In this document: positions 31,444 to 43,553 of the stretch, one piece after another
How positions within the stretch are numbered: position 1 is the stretch's first letter
Layout: every line of letters begins with the position of its first letter
NCBI RefSeq assembly: GCF_905171775.1
Contig: NC_053495.1
Location: 106,063,409 to 106,127,408, forward strand
Direction: 5' to 3'
DNA length: 64,000 bases
From: Rana temporaria
Lineage: Eukaryota > Chordata > Amphibia > Anura > Ranidae
Notes under the pieces: generated by a model
Told to the model about the DNA's origin: nothing
What the model saw: only the letters and a program-made list of their open reading frames with translations
Database searches by the model: none
Position numbers and translations under genes: made by a program

Positions 31444-34135
31444 ATGATGGAGCAGCAGCGTCAATTTTCGCGAGTTGGTGCTGTTTATAGGATGGCTTCT
31501 GGATATGCTCATCATTCCAGTAGTTTGGCCAGGAACAGGGGGAGGAGGCGTTTCTGGGCCAAGAATTGGTTGCGCCAGCGTGACCAGTTCTCTCATATGC
31601 CTCTGCTTAGGGAACTCCAGGAGAATAATCCTAATGACTATAGGAATTTTCTCCGCATGATGGACCCCGTATTCAACCGTCTGCTGGATCTTCTGTCCCC
31701 CTATATCACGAGGCAGGACACTGTGATGGGCCAAGCCATCACGGCCGAGCAGAGGCTTATTGCCACGTTGCGGTACCTGGCGACTGGGAGGAGCCTGCAG
31801 GACCTCAAGTTCTCGACAGGCATCTCTCCGCAGGCGCTTGGGGTCATCATACCGGACACGTGTTCTGCCATCATCAAAGTTCTGCAGGAGGAGTATATTA
31901 AGGTAAGTTTCCTCATTTTAACCTCACAATCTGTCTTTAACCACTTCCATACTGGGCACTTACGCCCCTTCCTGCCCAAGCCAATTTTCAGCTTTCAGCA
32001 CTGTCGCACTTTGAATGACAATTGCGCGGTCATGCTACACTGTACCCAAACAATTTTTTTATCATTTTGTTCCCACAAATAGAGCTTTCTTTTGGTCTTA
32101 TTTGATCACCTCTGCGGTTTTTATTTTTTGCGCTATAAACAAAAGAAGAGTGACAATTTAAAAAAAAAACACTATTTTTTACTTTTTTATTTAATAAATA
32201 TCACAATTTAAAAAAAAAAAAAACGTTTTTTTTTCCTCAGTTTAGGCCGATATGTATTCTTCTACATATTTTTGGTAAAAAAAAATCGCAATGATCATAT
32301 ATTGATTGGTTTGCGCAAAAGTTATAGCGTTTACAAAATAGCTGATAGATTTATGGCATTTTTATTTTATTAATTTTTTTACTAGTATTGGCGGCGATTT
32401 GCGATTTTTTTACTGTCACCGTGACATTGCGGCGAACACATCGGACACTTTTGACACGTTTTTGGCGCCATTCACATTTATACAGCGATTAATGCGATAA
32501 ATATGCACTAATTACTGTATAAATGTGACTGGCATTCAAGGGGTTAACACTAGGGGGTGAGGGAGGGGTTAATATGTATCCCTAAATTGTGTTCTAACTG
32601 TGGGGAAAGGGGGGTGACTGGGGGAGGTGACCGATCTATGTCCCTATGTACAAGGGACACAGATCGGTCTCCTCTCTCCCCTGACAGGACGTGGAGCTCT
32701 GTGTTTACATACAGAGCTCCACGTCTTGTCCCTGTAGCCGCCGATTCCGAGTGCCTGGCGGACATCGCGACCGCCAGGCACGCGCATCGGCATCTCGGGG
32801 ACGCGCCGGGCGCGCGCGCGCGGCCGCCGGCGCGCTCGCGCGCCCCCCAGTGGCCGCAAGAATACAGGACGCCAAATGACGTCCTGTTGAATTTTCAGAG
32901 TAACCGTGGAGCCGTCATTTGACGATGGCCCGGTACTCTAGTGGTTAATAATGTGGGCAACTCACTTTTTCTTTTATTTCCCAGATATGCTGTGTGTTTA
33001 ACTAACGTTCCCTTTTCTCCCTATGCATGTTGATATAAGCTGTCCATGTTTTTTTTCTTGGCCTACCTGCATATTTGTACCTTACCCAATATTAACCTGT
33101 CCAGCATGCTATCCTAGGGACAACCCCACCTAGCCTATTTTTCTCTGGACTTTTTTTTTTCAGTTCAAACCCCCCCCCCTTAAAACTGTTTTTGTCCCCA
33201 TCAGAGGGCTGTGGAGTCTCTTAATTAAGTGGGCCTATATATTTGTGCCCCGAAATTATCCCTGCACAAATTAAAAATGCAATTTGAATACTGTGAAGTT
33301 GCACAAGGATGCTTGTAGGATTATGTTTGCAATGTTTATGTGCCAAAGTACTAAATCTCTTTATTTGTTTGTCCCCACAGCTACCCTCCACACCACAGGA
33401 ATGGCAGTCTGTGGCTTCCCAATTTGCCCAGCGGTGGGATTTTCCAAACTGCGGTGGAGCAATAGATGGGAAACACGTACACATAGTACTCACTCGGGGT
33501 CCTACTATTTTAACTACAAAGGTTATCATAGTATTGTGTTGATGGCGGTGGTGTCGGCACAGTATGAGTTTCTATATGTGGATGTGGGGAAGAACGGCCG
33601 GATGTCTGATGGGGGAGTGTTCGCGCGGACAGATTTCTACAGTCGTCTCCAAGCTGGTGGTCTGGCATTGCCATCAGATGAAGATAATGTGGAAGGACTT
33701 CCGTTTGTGTTTGTAGCGGACGAAGCTTTCGGGCTTGGACCTCACCTCATGCGGCCTTTTCCCCAGAGGACCCTCACCTCAGAGAGGAGGGTGTTCAATT
33801 ATCGGTTGGCCAGGGCTCGGAGGGTAGTCGAGAATGCCTTTGGGATCCTCTCCAACCGGTTCCGCCTGTTCCTGACAGCGATACACTTGGCGGAATATAA
33901 ATTGAACACCATTGTATTTGCCTGCTGCATTTTGCACAACTTTTTACGCAGGCACTCCCAGACGTACCTACCCGACATCGGTTCTGAGGCAAGACTACCC
34001 TCAGATACCCTTCCTGGGCTGGACACTGGTCGCGCTGGATTGGCCCCCGAATCTGCTCGTGAGGTACGCGACAAATATGTTGAGTACTTCATGGGTCGGG
34101 GGGCCATTGCTATGCCGGATCATATTTCTTTCTAA
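31444..34135 (+). pseudogene. HARBI1-like transposase of the 9.2-kb element
   Basis: Exon 1 is 31444-31902 (MMEQQRQFSR, then LLDLLSPYITRQDT and RLIATLRYLATGRSLQDL, the N-terminal helices; GTAAGT donor). Exon 2 is 33381-34135 (CCCACAG acceptor). DDE landmarks are GGAIDGKH, GRMSDGGVF and RRVVENAFGIL; LGPHLMRPFPQR precedes the last. One frameshift lies near 33490-33505, between the first Asp motif and SYYFNYKGYH. The rest, about 400 codons in total, is open to TAA at 34133-34135, with an AATAAA about 30 bp on. The sequence is clearly different from copies 1-3, so this is a separate Harbinger lineage. The intron is lengthened by a TTAA element. Confidence 0.85.
31941..32944. mobile_element. TTAA-flanked 1-kb element in the transposase intron
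   Basis: The ends CCACTTCCATACTGGGC and GCCCGGTACTCTAGTGG are inverted repeats flanked by TTAA (31937-31940, 32945-32948). The AT-rich left half and very GC-rich right part (near 32800-32850) contrast sharply. A near-palindrome with GACACAGATCGG and TGTTTACATACAGAGC lies at about 32620-32730. No coding sequence is supported. Confidence 0.88.
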
Positions 34136-34443
34136 TTCGGCCCCCAAAAGAAAGAAATATTCACAGAACTAATAAATAATTTGACCATTGGACTTTATAC
34201 AGTTGTTTGTCATTATTGCTTTTTCTCTTTGTATCTGTCTTCCTGGTTCTCAAACTAACTACTGCACTTATAGTGCGAAATTTAGTTCTCCACTTTTAGT
34301 AAATAACCACATTTGCACATTATTCACTCATCTACAAACAGGGTATTGAGTCTATAAATAAGAAGCCACTCATTTTTAGAATTTTGACGTCAAGCTTTTT
34401 ATTTTCAGCTTGTTCATGACCACACCAAAAAGTAGGCTTTATA

Positions 34444-34448
<5 letters not shown>

Positions 34449-34532
<84 letters not shown>

Positions 34533-34980
34533 GTTTCCAAAACAAATAAAAAAAAAAAAAAGATCTAGGTCATCAAATATAGATTTGTCTGCTTTTTAGC
34601 AAAATATAAAAATATTTACTTTTTTTTTTGTTTTTCAAAAACATTTTCATATTTTTTATTTTTTTGACGTAAAAAATATAATATTTTTAAATTTGTAATA
34701 TTTTGCATTATTTCCTACAAAATTTTATTTTGTTTTATTTTTTTTTTCGCTTTTGAAAAATAGCTTTCTTTTTTCCTTTTTTTTTCATCTAAATATAGAC
34801 TTCATAATTTTTTAGCTTATTTTTTGAAGATATATAATTAGAAATAAATAGATATATCCCAAACTTTTCTTTTTTGTTTTGTTTTGGGTTGTTGCTTTTC
34901 TCACATTTTTCTTAGGTCAAAATGTCAAAATGGCCAACCAATAGAACTTAAACATTAAAAAATGTAAACAATTCACAACA
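34449..34980. repeat. (AT)n microsatellite and AT-rich tract
   Basis: About 80 bp of uninterrupted AT dinucleotides (34449-34530) lead into 450 bp of A/T homopolymer-rich sequence. It lies between the transposase and the convergent Myb-like gene. Confidence 0.9.
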
Positions 34981-35273
34981 GCAGTCAGTCATGGTGTGCT
35001 TTCACACTGGAACACGCCAAAATTTGAAGATGCACACATTCAATGTCAATTCGCCAAATGTCATTGGTTCAACAGACAAATGGCCACATGTGCTATCTGA
35101 CATCATGGGTGATCAATGTCTGTGTTTTGTGGGAGCAAACCCTTCCTCTCAACTACTTGAGGAGCGAGGAGGGGGTTGTACCCACAAAGCACAGACAATC
35201 AATATCCTGTGATGGCAGATAGCACATGTTGGCACACTGTGTGTGCATCTTCAAATTTTGGCGTATTCATTAT

Positions 35274-37044
35274 TCAAAAAGTAAAAATGGTTGTGGGGGC
35301 GGGGGATGGGCGGGGGGTGTTTGAGTCTTTGACACGGCCCATCATGTCAATAATATTTTTAAAATTTGCTTCGATGACCATCATTCTTTGCCGCATATTG
35401 TCCATTTCCGTGCTGCACTCCAAAAGGACATTTGTTACATTCTGTTCCATGACAACCATCCTTTCCCGCATATTGTCTATTTCGGTGCTACACTCCATTA
35501 CCTGCTGAATAATTATAGCAGCACTTGCACGCGAAAAATTTGCAACACCATCTTCATCCCCTAAAAAAAATTAAAATGGGCAATCAAAAATAAAATATTT
35601 TATGAGGCCTATCTACATATGTTTTGCCAAATAAAGCTGGGGTGACACTGACCTGATGGTCTTCTCCTTTCCACCTCCACAACTTCGCCATCTTCTATCA
35701 CTCCTCCTTCTTCCACCACTTCCCCATCATCTTCCACGACTCCTCCTTCTTCAACCACTTCCCCATCATCATCGACTCCTCCTTCATCCATCAATCCACC
35801 TTCTTCCAATTTGCCAAATTCTTCTTCCTCAACTTGCCCTTCATTTGCTATAAATTCTAAATCCAAAATGACTTCTTCCTCCTCTCATCCTTCCTCCTTT
35901 CTTCCTTCCTCCTCTCCTTCCACATCCTCTTCTCCTTCCACATCCTCCTCTCCTTCCACATCCTCCTCTCCTTCCACATCCTCTTCTCCTTCCACATCCT
36001 CTTCTCCTTCCACATCCTCCTCTCCTTCCACATCCTCTTCTCCTTCCACATCCTCTTCTCCTTCCACATCCTCTTCTCCTTCCACATCCTCCTCTCCTTC
36101 CACATCCTCCTCCTCCTCCACATGGCGAGATGGAAGATTTTGGCCTTGTCTGGCCCTCTCTGCCTCCTCCAAATGCTGGCGTCTTCTTTCCCCTAAATAA
36201 CACAAAACAAAAGGTATACTCATCAGCACACAGATATTGGAGAGCAGAAATTGCATACATTGCTTAGAAGAGGCTTTCATTTATTTTGTTTTTTCTTTCA
36301 CCAAACCTACATTTTTGACATACTTCTAGGCCAAGCTCTGATCCTGCCCCTTTTTAGCAAAGTGACACACATGGATGTCCCCCCTAAACTTTCTTTCTGG
36401 GAGACCCTACCAAAAAATTGACATTTATTTTGGAGACACAGGTGCTCTGCATTGCAGATGGGAAAACATCTGCTTTATTATCAGTGTTGAGAATGAATCC
36501 TGTTTGCCTTTCACATTCTCTTAATTTGATTTTTCAAAACTAGCTTTTACACAATGTTTGCAAACCAAGTTTTTGGCCAGTGAGCCATGTCCAGGCGTGT
36601 TGTTCCTGGAATAACCTCGCATTTATGAGAAACGATGTGATGTTACGCGGTTTACTAAGAACACTATTTTCAAAAGGTAGGTATTTACGTAAAAAACATT
36701 AAATTTCAACATGTCTTCAAAAGTACAAGCAGGCCAAGGAGGCAGATGTCGAAATATACATGTCAACACATTCTTGCAGACAATCACCCCCCCCCCAACC
36801 CCAAAAATATTAACTTACTTTTACGCAGAATTTTAAGGATCTTCTTCATCTGATGTGGCTCCCTCAATTTTAAGTCGGACCAGCGTTTTCGGAGCTGTTC
36901 TTTGGACCTGGTGACCCCAAACATCTCCTGCATTCTCCTCGCCACCTTGTCCATAATGTGTGCCTTTTGGCGGTTAGGGGTCTTGTATGGCCCTAATTCA
37001 CCATCATAGTCCTTCCTCCGCATGATGGAAACTAACTCCACCAT
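35274..37044 (-). pseudogene. Myb/SANT-like gene with acidic repeat tail
   Basis: Exon 1 (36823-37044) has YKTPNRQKAHIMDKV and KEQLRKRWSDLK, the tryptophan-bearing helix of Myb/SANT-like proteins. It ends at a GTAAGT donor. Exon 2 (35653 to about 36197, TTATTTAG acceptor) starts GERRRQHLEEAERAR and runs into a 6-residue acidic repeat (EGEEDV). It is broken by one TGA at 35885-35887, after which the same frame continues with EEFGKLEEGG. Exon 3 (35274-35560) is a coiled-coil-like tail with two ECSTE..DNMR..M repeats. An ATG at 37061 would add four residues but is followed by TAA. It converges with the transposase. Splice sites are inferred. Confidence 0.7.
35915..36120. repeat. 18-bp coding minisatellite
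   Basis: Eleven or twelve copies of an 18-bp unit (CCTTCCACATCCTCYTCT on the plus strand) encode EGEEDV on the minus strand. The period is a multiple of three and preserves the acidic frame of exon 2 of the Myb-like gene. Confidence 0.9.
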
Positions 37045-37836
37045 TTAGTCGAACCCCATATTAGTGGCTTTGTATCTTCTTTGCCTGGATCAGGACGTCC
37101 CTGCCTCTGTCCCTTCACTTGCGGCCTGAGAGCATTGTGCCCGCTCGTGTGACATCGCCATCTTTCCTTCCCACAGAGATTATGGGCGGGGAAAAGAGGA
37201 AATGTTCCGCCATGGGCAGAGACGAGGGCGGCGTTTCATACATACGCGGAGTGTAGAGAATGCAAACAACGTGTTTACGTAGGTTACGCTAAGACTATTC
37301 GAGCGATTCCAGAACATACACAGTTAACGCCATATTTCCGAAACACATTGGTATTTTGGTTGCCAAATGCTTTTGGACACATCACAAAAGATACATGGGA
37401 ACAATGCTCTACCTCATTTAAATTTGGGAATGGTGTATTCAGATCAAGCCAAGTATTGTTCTGTGTTGGTTGGACAGAGGTCATTAGGAAGTGTCTTTTA
37501 TGTCATCAATGCTGAGGGGCAGGATATCTACACATGAAAGAGTGCCTAGATGAATTTTCTCATTTGTAATAATTGGGTATGGTTCTAGGTTCCACTTATT
37601 TACTGCAATGTAACCAAAGGGGCTGCATGTATAAAATCAATTGGGACAACCAATGGGGACGAGCTGGCCAGATTTTTGGAAACAGGAGACACTGTGTTTG
37701 TATTTATATCTAGGTCATAAATTTGGAGACACATATTCTATCAATGTCAACGCTGAGCCTTTTTACAATCTTGTTTTTTTCTTATTTATGTTTTGTTAAT
37801 CTAGACTAAACTAAGATCAATTCAAAAGGCCAAGCA

Positions 37837-39283
37837 ATGGACCTACTCCAAACCCAGGAAGTTATCCAGAACTTGCTGGATAAATTCCAAGAGATGCCCA
37901 TCCTGTGGGATTCTAAGCAACCTAATTATTGCAATAAAGATGTACGAGCGGCAGCACTTGAAGAGCTAGCAAAATACATGAGAACATGGGTGCCAGAATG
38001 CACTGCCAACATGGTGAAGGATAAACTTGCCAACCTCAGGGGCACATATAGAAGAGCGTACAAAGCTCACCAATTAAAAAAATCTGGAGCAGCAGCTAGA
38101 CAACTAAAAGAGGTCCAAGCTGTGGTATTACAAACAGATGTCTTTTTTGCGGGATCAACTGGATGGCAGGAAATCGATGTCAAGTCTGACTCCCAGCCTT
38201 CCCTCCACGCTACCTTCCAGCGGACCTTCCCAAGATCCACACAGCCCTGCAGAGTCGGAAGAAGATGGCCTGGCTGACAGAGAGGCAGATCTGCGATTCT
38301 TCACTGATGAGGTATAGTAGTTTCCCAAATATTTCTGGGCTAAATAATTATTGTTGTATTATTGACTTGATATTGTACAATAAAAGCCAAGCTGGGAATT
38401 ATCTAAAAAAATTGTGGCGACACAAATAGGTGTCAGGGATGACAACTGCAGGGGTCAGAAGGAGAGTCTGTTCAAGTTAAAATGAACCCAAAGAATATAA
38501 AATCAAGCATGAAAATGTGTGTGATTTGATTGGGATAAATATTAAAACATGTCACTTTTTTTGACACAGGAAGAAGAGACCAGCCAGGAGGTGGCAGATC
38601 CTCCAGTCACTGTCAGCCAGGCCGAAGGGGTCAGTGGCAGCCAGGAGGAGGCTGGGCCCAGTGGCGTACAGCAGGTCCCCCCGCCCAGGACAACCACCAC
38701 CAGCCAGGCTCCTCCCCCCCAGATGAGGCCACCAGGCCGAAGGAGGCACTTGAGGCTTGTTGAGGAGGCGAGCCTCCGTATGATCCAGGAGGCCAGTGTC
38801 ATCATGAGGGCCCCCGTCAACCCCACAGAGGCCTACAGTGCCTCCATGGCACACGATCTTAATCAAGGGGGGGAGGAGCAGAGGAGACTGGCAAAGGGCC
38901 TGATCAACCAGGTCCTTTGGTGGATGGAGAGGGACCTGCTGACCACAGAAACTGGGCTATGTGACCCGGCCCGGCTTGCTGAACACCATCCTCCTGCTGC
39001 CACATCATCCCCACCTGCAAGGGGCCGTGTACGGGTCCGTGGAAGATCCGCTGGAAGGCAGCCTGGAGGGAAGGTTGTAAGGAATGCCTTCCATTTGATT
39101 CCCCACAAAAGACATCTTGTTTGGACTACCACAGTTTGGGTTCCTTTGGTTATGTGCTGCTGCTTCAGATTTTTTTTTGGGTGCCTCCTGAGGTTTGCTA
39201 GTTTATCCTTCATCATGTTGAAAATGCAAGTTTGCATGTATTTTGCTAGCTCTTCAAGTGCTGCCGTTCTGTTTTTTGTTTAA
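37837..39283 (+). pseudogene. MADF-like gene of the 9.2-kb element
   Basis: Exon 1 begins MDLLQTQEVIQNLL and has the MADF layout: MPILWDSKQPNYCNK, then AALEELAKYM and MVKDKLANLRGTYRR. Near 38115 the frame shifts. In the next frame LWYYKQMSFLRDQL continues, which is the expected MADF C-terminus, followed by an acidic stretch and a donor after FFTDE (near 38312). Exon 2 starts at 38570 (GACACAG acceptor) with EEETSQEVADPP and later has AHDLNQGGEEQRRLAKGLINQVL. MADF domains bind DNA and are related to Myb/SANT folds. The gene is divergent from the Myb-like gene, with a GC-richer region at 37180-37280 between them. The C-terminal 60 residues after about 39080 look non-coding. Confidence 0.65.
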
Positions 39284-39739
39284 ATTTGCATTTGCCAAAA
39301 TAAATGGCTTTTTGCTTTATTTTGAAAACGTGTCTATTGTTTGTTATACTGTGGGGATTATTAGGCATCAAACATTAAAAAAAAATACAATGGGTCATTT
39401 AGAAAAAAAAAAATCCTTGGGGGGGGGACATTTGGTGTGCCAACATGGGAAACTATTTTAATCAACCCAAAAAAAAAATGTATTCCAAAAATTTAGAAAA
39501 ATTAAAAATATAACAAGTACCAAAAGGAAAAGAATGGTGACATAACTAGAAACAACCAAAAAATAAAGACAAAATGAACATTAACTAAAAAAAAAAATTC
39601 CTAAAATACATGTGGAGGACCACCAAAAAAAAGCCACGTCTGGGCTAGAAAACATTTACGAAATATTACATCACAAGCAAGAAATGTCACATTTCAGTAT
39701 GGGACAACTCAGTTGAAATTGCATCAGCAAGAGAACAGG

Positions 39740-39829
39740 TTTATTCTAGCAAGAGAACAATGAATAAAACGACGCAATAAACTGTTGTTTATTGCGTCGT
39801 TTTATTAATTGTTCTCTTGCTAGAATAAA
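39740..39829. repeat. Long perfect-type hairpin near the element's right end
   Basis: Arms of about 43 bp, including TTTATTCTAGCAAGAGAACA and its inverse, pair almost without mismatch around a loop of about three bases near 39784. It lies about 320 bp inside the right terminal repeat of the 9.2-kb element. Confidence 0.8.
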
Positions 39830-40156
39830 TCTTTGAAATGACGAATGTGCCATATCCCAAAGAAACGTGAGTTTTACCTGAACGAGCGCTCCCACCCCCT
39901 CATTTTGTCTGAGCATGTGCGGGTTTTTTGTACGCTGCTTTTGTGTACTGACGACCGAACATGTCCGAGCGGACAGGATTCCAGCGGGCTGTTTTAAAAC
40001 AAGTCCAGAAATATTTGTCCGCTGGGAAAAGGCCCGGCGGGCAAATGTTTGCTCGAAATCTGTCCGCTCGGTCCTACACACGACCGAACATGTCTGCTGA
40101 AACTGGCCCGCGGACCAGTTTCAGCAGACATGTTTGGTCGTGTGTATGGGGCCTTA

Positions 40157-40883
40157 TTGTTGCTTTCAAAGAACTTCAGATATTGTCCAGTGCTGTGGCT
40201 TAACACTTTCATTATAGAAGGTAAAACTAAGCCTAATATCTGAAAACAAATTTTGCAATTTTGATATGTTACAAACACTATATATACTGTATTATCAATA
40301 CTACTTTGTGTATCCATATGAATTATGCCTTGTTTTTTTAAGTCAAATTGGGCTTTCATTCAGTGGTAAACTATTACTTAATGGATATCTCCTGTTTTAT
40401 TATAAATACAAAATAAATCCTCCTTCTCCCGATGATCACAGTGATATCACAAATGTGTAGGCTATTTGTTGTTTGTACCCAAAGTAAGGCCCAGAAACAA
40501 AAGTGCACATTTGCTTTTTTATCCTACCAAAAACCCACTGACATTAACTGACACTGATGCTAAGTAAAAAAAAGCTACCAATAATACATTGACCCTGACC
40601 TTTGACCCCAATATTTGACCCTGACCTTTGACTCTGCCATGACCTTTGACCCTAACCCTGACCTAGATCAAACCCTGATCTATTTTTTTTTTTATATTTT
40701 TTTACTCACATACAGTTACTTTGCTTGTTTACACTGTTTTCCTCTAGCAAGGAAAAAAAATACAATGTATCTTTTTCTCCATTCAAGAGGATAAATAAAT
40801 ACAGGGGTGGGCTGCACAGTGGCAGATCACTGTGATATTCAATCAAATGCTATCATAACATTCAATCGATCAGGAAGTTACTG
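40157..40883. other. Unassigned sequence with TGACCT-rich cluster
   Basis: No gene is seen. Between 40590 and 40680 the sequence is a degenerate repeat of TGACCCTGACCTTTGAC words, described separately. A poly(T) run lies near 40683-40710. Confidence 0.5.
40596..40652 (-). promoter_or_regulatory. Cluster of DR1-type nuclear-receptor-like sites
   Basis: TGACCTTTGACCCC (40596-40609), a second TGACCTTTGACT (about 40622) and TGACCTTTGACCCT (40640-40653) read on the minus strand as GGGTCAAAGGTCA or near it. This is a direct repeat of AGGTCA-like half-sites with one-base spacing, the form bound by HNF4, RXR and PPAR. They sit in a simple-repeat-like tract, so chance expansion is as likely as function. 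Confidence 0.35.
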
Positions 40884-40891
40884 ATCTTTCG

Positions 40892-42672
40892 TAAGGATGG
40901 GCCGAACACCCTCCAGTTCGGTTCGCACCAGAACTTGCCGAACAGGCAAAAAATTAGTTCGAACACACAAACGCCGTTAAAGTCTATGGGAAACGAACAT
41001 GTTACATGCTAATTTTAAAGGCTTATATGCATGGTATTGTCAAAAAAGTGTTTGGGGACCTGGGTCCTGCCCCAGGGGACATGTATCAATGCAATTTTTT
41101 TTTTAAAACTGCCATTTTTTCGGGAGCAGTAATTTTAATAATGCTTAAAGTGAAACAATAAAAGTGAAATATTCCTTTAAATTTCATACCTGGGGGTGTC
41201 TATAGTATGCCTGTAAAGTAGCGCATGTTTCCCATGTTTATAACAGTCCCTGTACAAAATGAAATTTCTAAAAGAAAAAAGTCATTTAAAAATACTCTAT
41301 ACGGCTATAATGAATTGTCGGGTCCCGGCAATACAGATAAAAGTCATTGAAAAATGCAGCATGGGTTCCTCCCCAGTCCATTACCAGGCCCTTTGGGTCT
41401 TGTATGAATATTAATGGGTACCCTGAACCAAAATAAAAAAAAATATGGCATAGGGGTCCCCCTCAAAATCCATACCAGAGCTTTTAGGTCTGGTGAGGAT
41501 TTTAAGGGGAACCCTGCACCAAAATAAAAAAAATGGCATGGGGTTCCCCCAAAAATCCATACCAGACCCATTGTGTCTGAGGGTGGCGGAGTAACCAGTA
41601 CATGTCAATGGGTAACCCCAGCGTTTCCCCATTGCGTCAGAGGTGGGCCCGTCCTCAGCTTTATAAGTGGGCTTCCAGATTTCGATAAGCCCCCGCCCGC
41701 AGACCCCCAAAACCCCCAAAAGCAAGGGCTGTGGGGATTAGGCCCTTGTCCCCATCAACATGGGAACATGTTGAGGGCATGTTAAGGACACGTGACCTGG
41801 TACGGTTAAGGATGGGGGGCACTCTCTCGCCCCCTCTTTTCCTGCGGCCTGCCAGGTTGCGTGCTCGGATAAGGGTCTGGTATTAATTTTTGGGGGGAAC
41901 CCCATGCCATTTTTTTAAATTTTGGCACATGGTTACCCTTAAAATCTATACCAGACCTGAAGGGACTGTAATGGATTTTGAGGAGGACCAATACGCCATA
42001 TAAAAAAAATTGGTGCAGGGTTCCCCTTAATATCCATACCAGAACTGAAGAGCCTTGCATGGAATTTGGGGGGATGACCACACATTTTTTTTTTATTTTG
42101 TTTCGGGGGTCCCCCTTAATATTCATACCAGACCCAAAGGGCCTGGCAATGGACTGGGGTATAACCCATGATTTGTTTTCAAATACTTTTATCTGTATTG
42201 ACCGGACAATTATAGCCGCGAGTAGTTTTAAATTCCTTTTTTTCCGTTAGAAATTTAATTTTGTGCAGGGTTCTAAACACGGGAAACATGTGCTACTTTA
42301 CAGGCATGCTACAGACACCCCCCCAGGTATGAAATTTAAAGGAATATTTTACTTTTATTGTTTCACTTTAAGCATTATTAAAAGCACTGCTCCCAAAGAA
42401 AACATCAGTTTTTAAAACTTTTTTTGCATTGATACATGTCCTCTGGGGCAGGACCCAGGTCTTTTTATGACAATACCATGCAATACCATGCATCGAAGGC
42501 TTTAAAATTAGCACTTTTGATTTTTCATGTTCGTGTCCCATTGACTTTAAGGGGGTTCCGTGGCTTTCGAATTTTCCCCAAACTCACCATATTGTTTGTG
42601 TTCGACAGAACACCCGAACAACCAAAGTTAGGCCCGAACTTATGCTTGGGCTGAACCGTTCGCCCATCCCTA
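40892..42672. mobile_element. Derivative of the TAGGGATGAGC hAT family with 8-bp duplication
   Basis: The left end TAAGGATGGGCCGAAC and right end GTTCGCCCATCCCTA are imperfect inverted repeats. The flanks ATCTTTCG (40884-40891) and ATCTTTAG (42673-42680) agree at seven of eight positions. The outer 350 bp are shared with the left end of the 47744 element and are inverted at the other end. The middle holds repeated inverted phrases such as CCATACCAGACC / GGTCTGGTATG. There is no coding sequence. Confidence 0.85.
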
Positions 42673-42807
42673 ATCTTTAGTAGGGCTCTGAGGATCTCAG
42701 TGAGAGTCTGGTCTTTGTGCTAGGAGCATGTTGTGCAGTGCACTCATAGCACAAACATAAGTAAGCCGCGCGATAAAAACCCACTTCTCTCAAACCATAT
42801 ATACTGT

Positions 42808-43550
42808 GGGGCAGATCCACAAAAGGATTACGCCGGCGTATCTATTGATACGCCGGCGTAATTTTAAATTTCCCGCGTCGTATCTTTGTTTTGTATCCAC
42901 AAAACAAGATACGACGGCATCTGGGATCGATCCGACAGGCGTACGTCTTAGTACGCCGTCGGATCTTAGATGCAATTTTTCGGCGGCCGCTAGGTGGCGT
43001 TTCAGTCGAAATCCGCGTCGAGTATGCAAATTTGCTATTTACGGCGATCCACGAACGTACGTCCGGCCGGCACATTTTTTTACGTCGTTTTCGTTTGGCT
43101 TTTTCCGGCATATAGTTAAAGGTGCTATATGGTGGCGTACTCAATGTTAAGTATGGCCGTCGTTCCCGCGTACAATTTTGAATTTTTTACGTTGTTTGCG
43201 TAAGTCATTTGCGAATAGGAATTTGTGTAGAATGACGTCACCGTCGTAAGCATTGGCTTCTTCCGGTCAAATTTCGAGCATGCACACTGGGATACCCCCA
43301 GGGACGGCGCATGTGCAGTTAACAAAAACATTGCTTACGTCGGGTCACAACGTATTTACATAAAACACGCCCCCATTACATCCATTTGAATTCCGCGCCC
43401 TTACGCTGCCAGAGATACACTACGCCGCCGTAACTTACAGCGCAAATTCTTTCTGGATTCAAAATAAAATAAATAAGTTACGGCAGCTTAGTGTATCTTA
43501 GATACCCTGCGCCCGGCGTACAAATGCGTTGCTGTACGAGGATCTGCCCC
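42808..43550. mobile_element. Harbinger-type MITE (TGT target duplication)
   Basis: The ends GGGGCAGATCC and GGATCTGCCCC are perfect inverted repeats, with TGT on both sides (42805-42807, 43551-43553). These ends match those of Harbinger copy 3 (GGGGTAGATCC / GGATCTGCCCC). The interior is CG-rich with TACGCCGGCGTA palindromes. Confidence 0.9.
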
Positions 43551-43553
43551 TGT

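Larger units (their letters stand above)
30957..40153 (+). mobile_element. 9.2-kb PIF/Harbinger-like element with three genes
   Basis: The left end GGCCTTGTACAGACGACC and the right end GGTCGTGTGTATGGGGCC are inverted repeats, and the pairing continues through AAACATGTC for about 27 bp with a few mismatches. The flanks are TAA (left) and TTA (right), a near match to the TWA duplications of Harbinger. Inside are a HARBI1-type transposase (+, 31444-34135), a Myb/SANT-like gene with acidic tail (-, 35274-37044) and a MADF-like gene (+, 37837-39283). A 1-kb TTAA element is nested in the transposase intron. All three genes have lesions. Two overlapping elements remain possible but no internal ends were found. 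Confidence 0.7.

Noticed and set aside
35811..36200. Ser/Thr/Pro repeat protein on the plus strand and a Gly/Arg/Cys-rich one on the minus strand
   Set aside because: Both are other frames of the 18-bp repeat. The acidic minus-strand frame is supported by splice sites and continuity with the Myb-like gene.
40570..40680. Interstitial telomere-like repeat (CCCTAA words)
   Set aside because: Only one CCCTAACCC word occurs. The tract is a TGACCYTGACC-type simple repeat and not TTAGGG arrays.
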